Positions 19,333 through 28,295 are shown, counted from the stretch's first letter. The stretch: DNA of 64,000 bases from Pseudomonas sp. R5-89-07 (GCF_003851685.1 NZ_CP027727.1:496001-560000), one strand, 5' to 3'. Notes: generated by a model not told the origin, from the sequence alone. Translations and numbers: made by a program.

Positions 19333-21663
19333 TCATGAGGCGTGTTTCTGTTGCCTGGCCCAAGGCGCCAGGATAAAGCTGAAGGCCAGGCCGAGGCTGA
19401 CCGACAGGCCGAAATTGCTCACCGCCGGGGTACTGGAGACGGCCAGCAGGCCGAATGACAGCCAGGTTGTCAGCGCCGCCAGCAGCGTGCCCAGCAGGCT
19501 GACGGCGGCACCGCCGATCTGCTCACGCATCAGGATCGCATAATCGACGCTGATGGCCGTGACCAGCAGCAGGCCGAACAGGCTGAACAGGGTCAGGGGC
19601 TGGCCCAGCCAACCGAGGCTGGCCAGGCTGCACAACGCGGCCAGCAGCGGCAACGCGACAATACGCAAGGCGCCGGTGAAGCCGAAGGGCAGTATCAACA
19701 AGACCACGATCAGCACACAGGACAGCAACTTCAATTCGGCGGCGCTGATTTGGGTGTCGGCAAACACGCGGTTCAGGTCACCCAGGCGATCCACCAGTTG
19801 CACGCCGGGCAAGTCCAACGCCTGCACCCGCAGCAACGCCGGGTTGTTCAGGCCTTGCAGGCTGACCATCGCCGCCACGCCGCCGTCTACCGGGCCCAGC
19901 CACAGCGTGCGCCACGGCTCGGCCAGGGGGCCTTTGAGCGCGGCGTCGATGTCTTCGGTGGGCAGCGCCTGCAGTTGCGCGACTTCGGCTTGCAGCGCCT
20001 CGGCGGGAACGCCGAGGTCCAGCAGTGGTTGCCAGTGCTGCGCGAGTGTATTGAGCGCATCGCGCAGTTGCTGTTGCTCGGCGGGCAGGTTGACCAGTTG
20101 ATTCAACGCCAGGTATCCCTGCAGCTTGTCCATGTTCACCAGCTGATCCAGGCGCTGGCCCAGAGCGGCCTGGCGTTCCAGTAACTGCTGCTGATTATCG
20201 GCACGCACCAGGAAGAACTGACTGGTGGGCTGGAACCCGGTAATGCGCGCCACGGCCTGGGCTTGCTGCAGCAACTGCGGCGGCGCGCCGATCCATTGGC
20301 GAATATCGTTTTTACTGTTGAGCTGCCACAGGCCGCCGGCGCAGAACACCAGCACGCCCACCAGCAGCACCGCGCCTGGCACGCGCTTGATCAATGCCGC
20401 TCGCCACTGCCACAAGCGTTCGGCGATGCGCAGCGGCCATTGCGCCGGGCGCAGTTCGACACCGCTAAGCAGCGCCGGCAGCAGGCACACGGCTGAGAGA
20501 TACGCGCCGACCAGCCCGGCTGCGGAAAACACGGCGATCTGCGTCAGCGCCGGGAACGGCGTCCAAGCCAGCGCCAGATAGCCGATGCAACTGGTGGCCA
20601 GGCTCAGGCTCAGCCCCGGCAGGGTCAGGTGCAATGCCGGCCAACTGCGCCACGGTTGCAGGCTCCAGCTTTTCGACAGATAGTGCAGCGGGTAGTCCAC
20701 CGCCACGCCGATCAGGCTCGAGCCCAGCACCAGGGTCATCACATGCATATGGCCGAACAGCGCCACACAGGCCACTGCCCCAAACAGCATGCCGACGATG
20801 ACCGGCACGAACGCCAGCAGCACGCGCCAGCGCCGGAACGCCAGCAGCAGTAACAGCAGGATGCCCACGGTTGCGCCGCCGCCGACCCAGGTGATTTCTC
20901 GGGTGGCTTGCTGCTGTCCGCTGGCCGCATAGAGCAAGCCGCTGGCGGCGAGCAGTTGCACACCTTGCCTGTCGGCCTCGGCGCGGCTGGCCTGGAGCAA
21001 ATCCGCCACTTGCAGCGGCAGCTTCATGTCGAATGCATTGCCGGTGGTGCGCGCTCGCAGGAGCACCCAGCTTTTGCCGTCGGCATCGGCAATCAACGCG
21101 CCGCTGCCGATATCCAGCTGTACCGCACCATGTTGTGGCTGGCTGTTCTGGATGCGCCCGGTCAGGCCCAGCCAGTCGTCCTGGCTCGGCACCAGGCTGA
21201 AGCCGGTGAAGGGGTCGAACAGTGACTGCACACGCTGCTGAATGAAGGCGTCAGGCTGCTGGATCAACTGCTCGCGGTCCTTGGCCGAGAGCATCGCCAG
21301 CCGGCCGCGCAGCAGCTGCTCGCGCAGCGCCGGCAAGTCGGCTTGCAGGTTCCATTGCACCTTTTCAAACAGGCCGCTGGCTTGCCAGTGCTCGGCCAGT
21401 TGCTGCGCCACGGCCAGCGCTTGCTGGCGGTCGGCATGCCCCACCAGTACCAGCATTTCGCGGTTCAGCGGTTCCTGCATGCGCTGCTCGGCTTGCAGCT
21501 CCAGGGCGTCCGGCGTACTGCCGGGTACCAGCTCCATCAGGTTGGCCGACAGTGGCGCGCCCTGGCGCCACTGCCAGCCGGCCAGGGCCAGCACGGCCAC
21601 CAGCAGGATCAGGAACAGGCGCGGCAGCAGGCGTTCATTGGGCAAAGTCGTGTTGCTCCGCAT
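19333..21663 (-). CDS. RND/MMPL-family exporter of the APE cluster
   Basis: 776 residues. Two related halves, each with one N-proximal membrane helix, a large periplasmic domain and a block of five or so helices, as in MMPL and hopanoid-type RND transporters. The 'GVAVDYPLHYL' and 'ISVDYAILMREQ' segments occupy the proton-relay helix positions of the two halves. Likely extracts the lipid-linked aryl polyene from the inner membrane for transfer to the LolA-like carrier encoded just upstream, which it overlaps by 29 bases. Corresponds in order to ApeM. Confidence 0.83.
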   Translation of the reverse strand: MRSNTTLPNERLLPRLFLILLVAVLALAGWQWRQGAPLSANLMELVPGSTPDALELQAEQRMQEPLNREMLVLVGHADRQQALAVAQQLAEHWQASGLFEKVQWNLQADLPALREQLLRGRLAMLSAKDREQLIQQPDAFIQQRVQSLFDPFTGFSLVPSQDDWLGLTGRIQNSQPQHGAVQLDIGSGALIADADGKSWVLLRARTTGNAFDMKLPLQVADLLQASRAEADRQGVQLLAASGLLYAASGQQQATREITWVGGGATVGILLLLLLAFRRWRVLLAFVPVIVGMLFGAVACVALFGHMHVMTLVLGSSLIGVAVDYPLHYLSKSWSLQPWRSWPALHLTLPGLSLSLATSCIGYLALAWTPFPALTQIAVFSAAGLVGAYLSAVCLLPALLSGVELRPAQWPLRIAERLWQWRAALIKRVPGAVLLVGVLVFCAGGLWQLNSKNDIRQWIGAPPQLLQQAQAVARITGFQPTSQFFLVRADNQQQLLERQAALGQRLDQLVNMDKLQGYLALNQLVNLPAEQQQLRDALNTLAQHWQPLLDLGVPAEALQAEVAQLQALPTEDIDAALKGPLAEPWRTLWLGPVDGGVAAMVSLQGLNNPALLRVQALDLPGVQLVDRLGDLNRVFADTQISAAELKLLSCVLIVVLLILPFGFTGALRIVALPLLAALCSLASLGWLGQPLTLFSLFGLLLVTAISVDYAILMREQIGGAAVSLLGTLLAALTTWLSFGLLAVSSTPAVSNFGLSVSLGLAFSFILAPWARQQKHAS

Positions 21664-22318
21664 CGCTCAGTGGCTGGTCGGCGCTGCTGTCCTGCATGCG
21701 CAACACCGTGCTGTCGCCCTGGGTTTCCAGCAACTCGATGGTGTTCACCAGTGCGCCGCCGTCGATATTGATCCGCGTGAAGACTTGCTTGAGCAACAGC
21801 GAACGCGGGATCAGCGTGAGCTTCCACTGTCGAGCCTCGCCTTGCAGTTGCAGCTCGAAGTCGCGTTGCAAGCCGCTGCTGTCGCCCCCCAGCACGGCGA
21901 GGAACAAACGATTCTGCTCGGTGCCGGCGCTCTTGGTGGGCAGCAATTGCCAGCCGTTGGCGTCACGCCGAGCGATGCCCTGGGCGCTGATGCGGTAGTC
22001 CTGCTGCAGCGGGGTTTTGAGCAGCCACAGCAAACCGTGGTCCTTGGCGAGCACGAAGCTGCCTTTGCTGACCAGCGGCTGGGGCAGGGCACGCAGGTGT
22101 TTTTCCTGGGTGAAGTGGCCGTGGATCACGCTGGGTTTGGCCAGTTGATCGCTCAGTTGCTGCAAGTCAAAAGCATGGGCGCTGAAGCTCAGCAATGCGG
22201 CGGCCACTGTAGGAGCGAGCTTGCTCGCGAAGAACCTCAGAGCACTGCGCAGTGTCAGGCGGATCGCGTTATCGTTGACGTCCATCGGGGGCAAGCCCCC
22301 TCCCACATGGGATCTCAT
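21635..22318 (-). CDS. LolA-like periplasmic carrier with REP-derived N-terminus
   Basis: 227 residues from the ATG that overlaps the thioesterase stop (ATGA), as for nearly all genes in this operon. The mature domain (from about FDLQQLSDQL, residue 50) is LolA-like, with HGHFTQEKHL and a GSFVLAKDHGLLWLL strand, and should ferry lipidated pigment across the periplasm. The first ~38 residues are unusual: MRSHVGGGLPP is read from a class A REP and FFASKLAPT from a class B REP (22208-22308). The signal peptide core is VAAALLSFSAHA. Alternative start ATG 22285 has GGAGGGGG ten bases upstream, but inside the REP hairpin. Confidence 0.78.
   Translation of the reverse strand: MRSHVGGGLPPMDVNDNAIRLTLRSALRFFASKLAPTVAAALLSFSAHAFDLQQLSDQLAKPSVIHGHFTQEKHLRALPQPLVSKGSFVLAKDHGLLWLLKTPLQQDYRISAQGIARRDANGWQLLPTKSAGTEQNRLFLAVLGGDSSGLQRDFELQLQGEARQWKLTLIPRSLLLKQVFTRINIDGGALVNTIELLETQGDSTVLRMQDSSADQPLSDAEQHDFAQ
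22208..22308. repeat. Hybrid REPIN (class B left arm, class A right arm) inside the LolA-like gene
   Basis: The left arm is TGTAGGAGCGAGCTTGCTCG, class B. The right arm is CATCGGGGGCAAGCCCCCTC followed by CCACAT, class A. Normal REPINs have arms of one class. The spacer end GCGTTATCGTTGACG is the reverse complement of the spacer start of the class B REPIN at 58492. Confidence 0.85.
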
Positions 22319-22740
22319 TTCAGGGCCCTTTCTACGGCATCGGTGAATACTTTGGGGGAGGCCAATTGCATCTCGCGGCTGGCGATCTCTACCGCCACTT
22401 GCACGGTGCTGGCGCGGGTCAAGCGTTCGCCGCTGGCCAGGTCGGTGATCAGGTAGTTGACCTTCAAACGGTTCTCCCATTCCACCAGGCTGGCGCGTAC
22501 GTTGATCGTTTGGCCGAAGGTGGCGCCGCGCACATAGCGCAACTGCAGGTCGATCACCGGCCAGGCGTAGCCGGCTTCGAGCATCGCGGTGTAGTTGTGG
22601 CCGATCTTGTCCAGCAGCGCGCAGCGCGCCACCTCCAGGTACTTTACGTAATGCCCGTGCCACACCACGTTCATGGTGTCGACATCGAAAAACGGCACGA
22701 GGATTTCAGTGTCGCTGTGCAATACACCGGGGCTACGCAT
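22315..22740 (-). CDS. apeK: 4HBT-family acyl thioesterase (ApeK-like)
   Basis: 141 residues. The hot-dog signature FDVDTMNVVWHGHYVKYLE includes the catalytic Asp of the 4-hydroxybenzoyl-CoA thioesterase type. In APE pathways ApeK is thought to release or edit acyl-ACP intermediates. Start ATG at 22740 overlaps the lyase stop by eight bases; longer frames upstream are shadows of the lyase. It is followed by the LolA-like gene with a stop/start overlap. Confidence 0.85.
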   Translation of the reverse strand: MRSPGVLHSDTEILVPFFDVDTMNVVWHGHYVKYLEVARCALLDKIGHNYTAMLEAGYAWPVIDLQLRYVRGATFGQTINVRASLVEWENRLKVNYLITDLASGERLTRASTVQVAVEIASREMQLASPKVFTDAVERALK

Positions 22741-24274
22741 GCAGCCTCCAGTGTTGCTCGGCAATGCGTTGCAGGCACAGGCGCAGTTCGCCTTCCAGGG
22801 CGCGGTCTTCAATGACGGGCGCAAAGTCCTTGGCCAGCTCTTCATGCATCGCCGCCAGTGCCGGCGGCAACGGCCGAGCGTCCTCGGCCTGGGCCCGCAA
22901 CCACACGCCCTGGTGGGCGGCGAGCAAGGTGGCGGCGGCGACCTGTTCGGTCAGCTCCAGCACGCGTACAGCGTCGCGGGCGGCGATGGTGCCCATGCTC
23001 ACTTTGTCCTGGTTATGGCATTCGGTGGAGCGCGAAAACACGCTGGCCGGCATGGTGTTTTTCAGCGCTTCGGCGGTCCAGGCGCTGGTGCCGATCTGCA
23101 CGGCCTTGAAGCCATGGTTGATCATGGCGCGGTCGGCCGGCGCGCCCGACAGGTTGCTCGGCAGGCCGTGGTTGTAACGCACGTCCACCAGCAGCGCCAG
23201 TTGGCGGTCGAGCAGGTCGGCGACGTTGGCCACCAGGGTCTTGAGGCTGTCCATGGCAAAGGCGATGTGCCCACCGTAGAAGTGCCCACCGTGCAGCACG
23301 CGTTCGGCTTCGGCGTCGATGATCGGGTTGTCGTTGGCACTGTTGAGCTCGATTTCGATAAACGAGCGCAGCCAGTTCAGGCTGTCGGCCAGCACGCCGA
23401 GCACGTGGGGCGCGCAGCGCAGTGAGTAGCGGTCCTGCAGGCGGTGCAGCGGGGCAGTCGGTGCATCGATGGCCAGGTCTTCGCGCAACCAGGCGGCGAC
23501 TTGCATCTGCCCTGGGTGGGGCTTGGCGGCGAACAGGCGTTCGTCGAAGTGCTCCGGGTTGCCTTGCAGCGCCACCACATTCAGCGCAGTGATGCGCGTG
23601 GCCAGGTGCAGCAGGTAGTCGGCGCGGGCGAAGGCCAGGCACGCGATGCCGGTCATCACCGCCGTGCCGTTCATCAACGCCAGGGCTTCCTTGGGCCGCA
23701 GTACCAATGGCTGCCAGCCCAGTTCGCGATGAACATCGGCGGCTTGGCGGCGCTCGCCACGGAACAGTACTTCACGCTCGCCGGACAAGGTTGCCGCCAC
23801 ATACGACAGCGGCGTCAGATCGCCGCTGGCGCCTACCGAGCCTTCTTCAGGGATCAGCGGCAGCACGTCGTGTTCGAGGAAGCCCTGCAGGCGCTCCAGC
23901 AGTTCCACGCGCACCCCGGACACGCCGTGGCACAGCGACTGCAAGCGCGCCGCCAGCACGGCGCGGGTGGCCTGGGCGTCGAGCAACTTGCCCAGGCCGC
24001 AGCCGTGGAAGGTGTACAGATGACGCGGCAGTGCTTCGACATGCTGCAAGGGCACCGCGACCACGCATGAGTCGCCGTAGCCGGTGGTCACGCCGTAGAT
24101 CACGCCTTCCTTGTCCAGCAGCGAGTCAAGGAACTGCGCGCCCTTGGCGATGCGCTGGCGATACGCGGCATCGTCCTGCAAGCGGGTGGGCACCTGACGG
24201 TTGGCCAGAGCCAGTACGTCTTCGATGCGCAGGGGGCGTTCGCCAAAGGTGATCGGCTCAAGAGGCGTGGTCAT
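22733..24274 (-). CDS. MIO-dependent aromatic amino acid ammonia lyase (HAL/TAL family)
   Basis: 513 residues. The Ala149-Ser150-Gly151 triad in GSVGASGDLTPLSY forms the MIO electrophile, and Y60 in VIYGVTTGYG is the catalytic tyrosine. Family members eliminate ammonia from His, Phe or Tyr. Within an APE operon it most likely makes a cinnamate-type starter (for example 4-coumarate from tyrosine). The doublet aligned with the substrate-selectivity site looks like Phe89-His90, not Ser-His of HAL or His-Leu of known TAL, so the substrate is uncertain. It overlaps the acyltransferase gene by 17 bases. Confidence 0.88.
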   Translation of the reverse strand: MTTPLEPITFGERPLRIEDVLALANRQVPTRLQDDAAYRQRIAKGAQFLDSLLDKEGVIYGVTTGYGDSCVVAVPLQHVEALPRHLYTFHGCGLGKLLDAQATRAVLAARLQSLCHGVSGVRVELLERLQGFLEHDVLPLIPEEGSVGASGDLTPLSYVAATLSGEREVLFRGERRQAADVHRELGWQPLVLRPKEALALMNGTAVMTGIACLAFARADYLLHLATRITALNVVALQGNPEHFDERLFAAKPHPGQMQVAAWLREDLAIDAPTAPLHRLQDRYSLRCAPHVLGVLADSLNWLRSFIEIELNSANDNPIIDAEAERVLHGGHFYGGHIAFAMDSLKTLVANVADLLDRQLALLVDVRYNHGLPSNLSGAPADRAMINHGFKAVQIGTSAWTAEALKNTMPASVFSRSTECHNQDKVSMGTIAARDAVRVLELTEQVAAATLLAAHQGVWLRAQAEDARPLPPALAAMHEELAKDFAPVIEDRALEGELRLCLQRIAEQHWRLHA

Positions 24275-25193
24275 CGGTCTTCCAGAAAGGGTAAAAGTTG
24301 AACCATTGTTGAGGCGCTTGCAGGCAGAACTGGCCCAGGCGCGCGGCGTAGCGGGCGGTCCACAGGGCAATGACTTGCTCGCGGGTGCTGCGCTTCCATT
24401 CGATCAATTGCGCGAAGGGCTCGATGGTCAGGTGATAGCGGCCCTGGTGCTTGAGGCACATCAGCAGGTTGACCGGGCATTTGAGCAAGCCGGCCAGCAG
24501 CCATGGGCCTTGGGGAAACGCGGCCTCGTGCCCGAGGAAATCGACGCGCACCGTGCGCCCGCCGTGCAGCGGGATGCGGTCGCCGGCAATCGCCAGCCAT
24601 TCGCCGTCGTCCAGGCGCTGGCTGAGCAGCAGCATGGTGGCCGGGTCCAGCTCGCTGACCTGGATCAGGCGCAGGTGGGTCGCCCCCGCTTCGCCCAGCA
24701 GGCGATTGAAACGCTCGGCATGCTTGGTGTGCACCAGCACGTTCATGGTGACTTGTTCGCCGATCTCCGCCAGTGCGCGGCACACTTCCAGGTTGCCCAG
24801 GTGTGCGCCCACCAGCATCTGCCCGCGCTCGCCACGCAGTTGGCCGCGCAGTTGCGCCGGGTCGTTGATGTCGATCTGCTCCAGGCGCAGCTTGCCGTTC
24901 CACACGTCCAGCTTGTCGAGCATTGAGTCGGCGAACGCCATGAACTGGCCAAAGACTTTTCTGTGGGTTGGCAGCAAATCGTCGCGCGCGCTCCACTGCG
25001 CCAGGCGCTGCTGGTACTGCCAGGCACTCTGGCGCGCGGTGCGGCCAAACAGGAAAAAGTACAACACGATGCTGTACAGCAGCGGGCTCAACAGGCGGCG
25101 GCCAAGCACCTTTGCCGCGACTGCCGTGAGCTTCATCAGCCAGAAACTGCCGCGTTCCTCGCGGTCGGCCCAGTGTTTGCCGCTGTCGCTCAT
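24258..25193 (-). CDS. LpxL/HtrB-like lysophospholipid or lipid A-type acyltransferase
   Basis: 311 residues with an N-terminal membrane anchor (about 33-50). The motif VGAHLGNLEVCRAL corresponds to the HX4(D/E)-like catalytic region of LpxL enzymes, and the RIPLHGGRTVRVDFLG block to the second conserved motif. In E. coli APE clusters a related acyltransferase is fused to a glycosyltransferase (ApeJ); here the two are separate neighbours. It probably acylates the sugar or lipid anchor of the pigment. Start ATG overlaps the glycosyltransferase stop. Confidence 0.82.
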   Translation of the reverse strand: MSDSGKHWADREERGSFWLMKLTAVAAKVLGRRLLSPLLYSIVLYFFLFGRTARQSAWQYQQRLAQWSARDDLLPTHRKVFGQFMAFADSMLDKLDVWNGKLRLEQIDINDPAQLRGQLRGERGQMLVGAHLGNLEVCRALAEIGEQVTMNVLVHTKHAERFNRLLGEAGATHLRLIQVSELDPATMLLLSQRLDDGEWLAIAGDRIPLHGGRTVRVDFLGHEAAFPQGPWLLAGLLKCPVNLLMCLKHQGRYHLTIEPFAQLIEWKRSTREQVIALWTARYAARLGQFCLQAPQQWFNFYPFWKTDDHAS

Positions 25194-25927
25194 GCCTGCC
25201 ACCGACGCCACAGGATAGCCGGCGCGCGCACCAGCATGCCGAAGAACAGTCGCGTGTGCATGGCGCTGATGCGTACGTTGTCGCGGAACAAGCGAAAGTG
25301 CGACAGGCCGTCGGCAGGGTAATGCACCTGGGTGGGCAGCCAGCGCATGGGCTGGTTGCGCCAGGCCAGGCGCACGAGGATGTCCGAGTCGAAATCCATG
25401 TGCGTGCCGATGTAGGCCGAGTCCATCAGCGCCAGCGTGGGGGCCAGCGGGTACACGCGAAAGCCGCACATCGAGTCGCGAATCTGCAACGACAGCGTGT
25501 TGATCCACACCCACACGTGGGTCAGGTAGCGTGCGTAGAGGCGGCCTTTGGGCACGCTGTCGTCGTATTCGGGGTAGCCGCAGATGATGGCGTCGGGGTG
25601 CCGGCGGGAGGTGTCGATAAAGGTCTCGACTTCGCGCAGGTCGTGTTGGCCGTCGGCGTCTACTTGCAAGGCGTGGCTGAAGCCCAGGCGCGCGGCTTCG
25701 CGAAAGCCCGCCATCACCGCGCCGCCCTTGCCCTGATTGCTCGGCAGGGTCAGCAGGGTGACGTTGTCCAGCAGCGCCAATTGCGCCAACACCGCTGCGC
25801 AGGCTGAGCTGCTGCCGTCGTCCACCAGCAGGCACGGCAGGCCGCTGTGCAGCAGGCTGTGGACCACGGCGGGCACGGCGGCCTCGTGGTTGTAGACCGG
25901 GATCAGGGCGCAGGGGTTATGCATCAT
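25190..25927 (-). CDS. Family 2 glycosyltransferase
   Basis: 245 residues. GT-A fold: ALIPVYNHEAAV at the N-terminus, LLVDDGSSSAC nucleotide site and the acceptor LQVDADGQHD (DxD). Resembles dolichol-phosphate-mannose-synthase-like GT2 enzymes without the C-terminal membrane domain. Likely adds a sugar during assembly of the pigment's lipid anchor. Either of two consecutive ATGs (25927 or 25924) may start it; no strong Shine-Dalgarno is seen, and a REPIN begins 20 bases upstream, breaking the otherwise overlapping gene order. Confidence 0.83.
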   Translation of the reverse strand: MMHNPCALIPVYNHEAAVPAVVHSLLHSGLPCLLVDDGSSSACAAVLAQLALLDNVTLLTLPSNQGKGGAVMAGFREAARLGFSHALQVDADGQHDLREVETFIDTSRRHPDAIICGYPEYDDSVPKGRLYARYLTHVWVWINTLSLQIRDSMCGFRVYPLAPTLALMDSAYIGTHMDFDSDILVRLAWRNQPMRWLPTQVHYPADGLSHFRLFRDNVRISAMHTRLFFGMLVRAPAILWRRWQA

Positions 25928-25946
25928 GAGAGTCTCGGCAAACCTG

Positions 25947-26077
25947 GTGGCGAGGGAGCTTGCTCCCGCCGGGCTGCGAAGCAGACCCAATGCAGGCGAC
26001 CGGGATGGCTCTGGAAAATTGCACTGCATGGGTTGGGAGTGCTGCGCACTCCAGCGGGAGCAAGCTCCCTCGCCACA
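25947..26077. repeat. REPIN, class C, inside the APE operon
   Basis: The arms are GGTGGCGAGGGAGCTTGCTC (left) and its inverse ending GAGCAAGCTCCCTCGCCACA (right), about 131 bases overall. It is the only class C element in the window and occupies the 155-base gap between the ligase-dehydratase and glycosyltransferase genes. Confidence 0.88.
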
Positions 26078-26082
26078 AAAGC

Positions 26083-27753
26083 CTATTCATAGGGTGTCTC
26101 CAGCAGGATTCGGCCGCTGGAGCAGGCGGCGACGCCATTGCGGTAGGCGAAATACAATTTGCCGCGCTCCTGATCGAAGCGCAGGTGCAGTTCGATACGG
26201 TCGCCGGGGCGCACCAGTTGCTGGAACTTGAGCACTTCCATACCGGCGAACGTCGGCGGTAGGTCCAGCAGTTGCTGGCCCAGGTCGAACGCCCATTCCA
26301 CCTGCACCACACCTGGCAGCACCGGCGTTACCGGGAAATGCCCGCTGAAATAGGCCAGGTCCGGCGGAACGCTCAGTTGCAACGTCCATTCGCCGTCGGT
26401 TTCGACCTGCTCCAGTACCTCCGGCGCCTTGGGGCGCGGCGCCAGCAGCAGGGCCTCGATATCGGCCTGGGGCAGCTTGCCCTGGCTGTTGAGCGGCAGT
26501 TGGCGCAGCAAGCGCCAGCGGCGGGGCAGGGCCAGGGCTTCGCAATGCTGGCTCAGGTGCTCGCGCAGGGTTTGGGTCAGCGTGCGCCGGCCCTGATTGC
26601 GCAGCGCATGCAGCCCCGCGGCGCTCAGCACCACCAGGGCACCGAGCGAGGCGCGGTTTTCCTGCACCACGCCCAGGCGCGTTTCGGCGACCCAGGGATG
26701 GGTGATCAACGCCTGTTCGAGCATCGGCAGGGAGATGCGTTTTTCTTCCAGCTTGACGATGCGATCCAGGCGGCCGAGCAGTTCGAAGCGGCCATCGGCA
26801 TGGATGCGCGCGGCGTCGGCGGTCTGTTCGATATGCCCGGTGGGCAGGTACGGCGAGGCAATGCGCAGGGCGCCGTCGGCATCCTGGCTCAGTTGCACAT
26901 CGGCAAACGGCTGCCAGGGTTGGGCCCCCTGGCGCCAGGCGATACCGCCGGTTTCCGAGCTGCCGAGGATTTCCGTCGGCCATTGCTGCAAGCGGTCGTA
27001 GAGGCTGCCGGCGGCCTCGACAGGCAAGGCGCCACCGGAGGAAAACACTCGGCACACCTGGCTCAGTGCCGGCCAGTCGAGGTTATCGCCCATGCGCTTG
27101 AGCAGCGCCGGGCTGGCGACCCAGGCAAATTGCGGATGCTCGCGACTGGCGCGCTGCATGTCTTCGGGGAAGGCCAGTTGCCTGCGCACAAAGGTGCGAC
27201 CGGCGCACAGCGGCCACAGCACGCGGAACAGCAAGCCGTAGATATGTTGGGTAGCGACGCTGCCGATGATGCAGGCCTCTTTCAGATCGGCGCCCCACAG
27301 CGCTTCCAGCGCCTGCACTTCATTGGCCAGCTGACGCAGGGACTTGTCGATACGCTTGGGTTCGCCGCTGGAGCCGGAGGTGCACAGGCTCAGTTGGCAG
27401 GTATCCAGGTCAAGTGCGGCGGGGGTGAGAGGCGTCTGGTACAGCGCCTCCAGTTCCGATGCTTGCGTCAGCCAGGCATCGACGGCGTCGGCCCAGCGTT
27501 GACGGGTCTGGGGTTGCAGGTCGGCGGGCAATAGCACGCTGACCCCGGCACGCCAGGCGCCGAGCAAGGCAATCGCCAGCACGCCCGCGTCTTCCAGGTG
27601 CACCGCCAGGCGCTGTATGCCACGCGCTCGCAGGCCTGCCGCCAGGCGCAGCGATTGCTCCACCAGTTGTGCATGATCCAGTGCCGGCTCAGTGGTGACC
27701 TGGCGTTGTTCCTGCGGCTCGAGCAGTAGATGCTCAAGTTTCAAACCTTTCAT
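26083..27753 (-). CDS. Acyl-activating enzyme fused to ApeI-like dehydratase domain (ApeH-ApeI)
   Basis: 556 residues. Residues 1 to about 450 are an AMP-binding acyl-CoA/ACP ligase: P-loop [13 protein letters not shown], adenine motif ILGSSETGG and LPTGHI further on. From about 455 to the end is a FabA/FabZ-like hot-dog domain, with [20 protein letters not shown] carrying the catalytic His. In E. coli and Xenorhabdus, as I recall, ApeH and ApeI are separate. The ligase should load the aromatic starter onto ACP, and the dehydratase should pair with ApeP. Start ATG overlaps the membrane protein stop. Confidence 0.87.
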   Translation of the reverse strand: MKGLKLEHLLLEPQEQRQVTTEPALDHAQLVEQSLRLAAGLRARGIQRLAVHLEDAGVLAIALLGAWRAGVSVLLPADLQPQTRQRWADAVDAWLTQASELEALYQTPLTPAALDLDTCQLSLCTSGSSGEPKRIDKSLRQLANEVQALEALWGADLKEACIIGSVATQHIYGLLFRVLWPLCAGRTFVRRQLAFPEDMQRASREHPQFAWVASPALLKRMGDNLDWPALSQVCRVFSSGGALPVEAAGSLYDRLQQWPTEILGSSETGGIAWRQGAQPWQPFADVQLSQDADGALRIASPYLPTGHIEQTADAARIHADGRFELLGRLDRIVKLEEKRISLPMLEQALITHPWVAETRLGVVQENRASLGALVVLSAAGLHALRNQGRRTLTQTLREHLSQHCEALALPRRWRLLRQLPLNSQGKLPQADIEALLLAPRPKAPEVLEQVETDGEWTLQLSVPPDLAYFSGHFPVTPVLPGVVQVEWAFDLGQQLLDLPPTFAGMEVLKFQQLVRPGDRIELHLRFDQERGKLYFAYRNGVAACSSGRILLETPYE

Positions 27754-28295
27754 ATGCGGCCTCGAACCCTTTGTCGTACCAGCCATTCCACGGCAAACAA
27801 CAGCCCCATCAGCCCGTAGGCGATCAGGCCGTTGTACAACGTCCACCAGCTCAATGGCGCCCATAAGGTGAGGGCGGCGGCGAGCAGGCCATTACACAGA
27901 AAAAACACACTCCACACGACGGTGACCTGGCGCGTGTACACCACTGCATGCGGCGGCAACTGCGGGTCGCTCATGCGCGCCAAGCGCTCGACCATCGGCG
28001 GCCCGTATTTAAGGCTCAGGCCGAACAGTGCCAGCATGAACGCACTGACCAGGCTAGGGTACCAACGCAGCCACTGCGGGTTGTCGAACCAGGCCAGCGC
28101 CAGGCAGAACACAATCACCACCACCGCCATCCAGCGGCTGCCGGGGCGTCGCGCAGCAGTGAATGCGCGCAGCAGCCACAGGCTGCCCAGCAGCAGGCCG
28201 AATTGCCAGGGCGCGAAATGCTCGGTGCCGTAATACACCGCAAAGGGGTACAGCAGCCCCGCCAACAACAGGCCAAGGCCGATCAGCCGGCTCAT
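27750..28295 (-). CDS. Integral membrane protein, COG4648-like (ApeG position)
   Basis: 181 residues, strongly hydrophobic with about six membrane helices (for example 1-20, 30-48, 56-70 and the C-terminal half). It fits the COG4648 membrane proteins that recur in APE clusters between the ACP genes and the ligase. No catalytic motif is recognised; a scaffold or lipid-handling role would be guesswork. Overlaps the second ACP gene by four bases and the ligase by four. Confidence 0.78.
   Translation of the reverse strand: MSRLIGLGLLLAGLLYPFAVYYGTEHFAPWQFGLLLGSLWLLRAFTAARRPGSRWMAVVVIVFCLALAWFDNPQWLRWYPSLVSAFMLALFGLSLKYGPPMVERLARMSDPQLPPHAVVYTRQVTVVWSVFFLCNGLLAAALTLWAPLSWWTLYNGLIAYGLMGLLFAVEWLVRQRVRGRI

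Noticed and set aside
24275..25835. Longer upstream starts for operon genes (for example the acyltransferase frame from 25835 or the ligase frame from 27864)
   Set aside because: The extra residues are shadows of the upstream gene in another frame; overlapping ATGA starts agree with operon style and family lengths.
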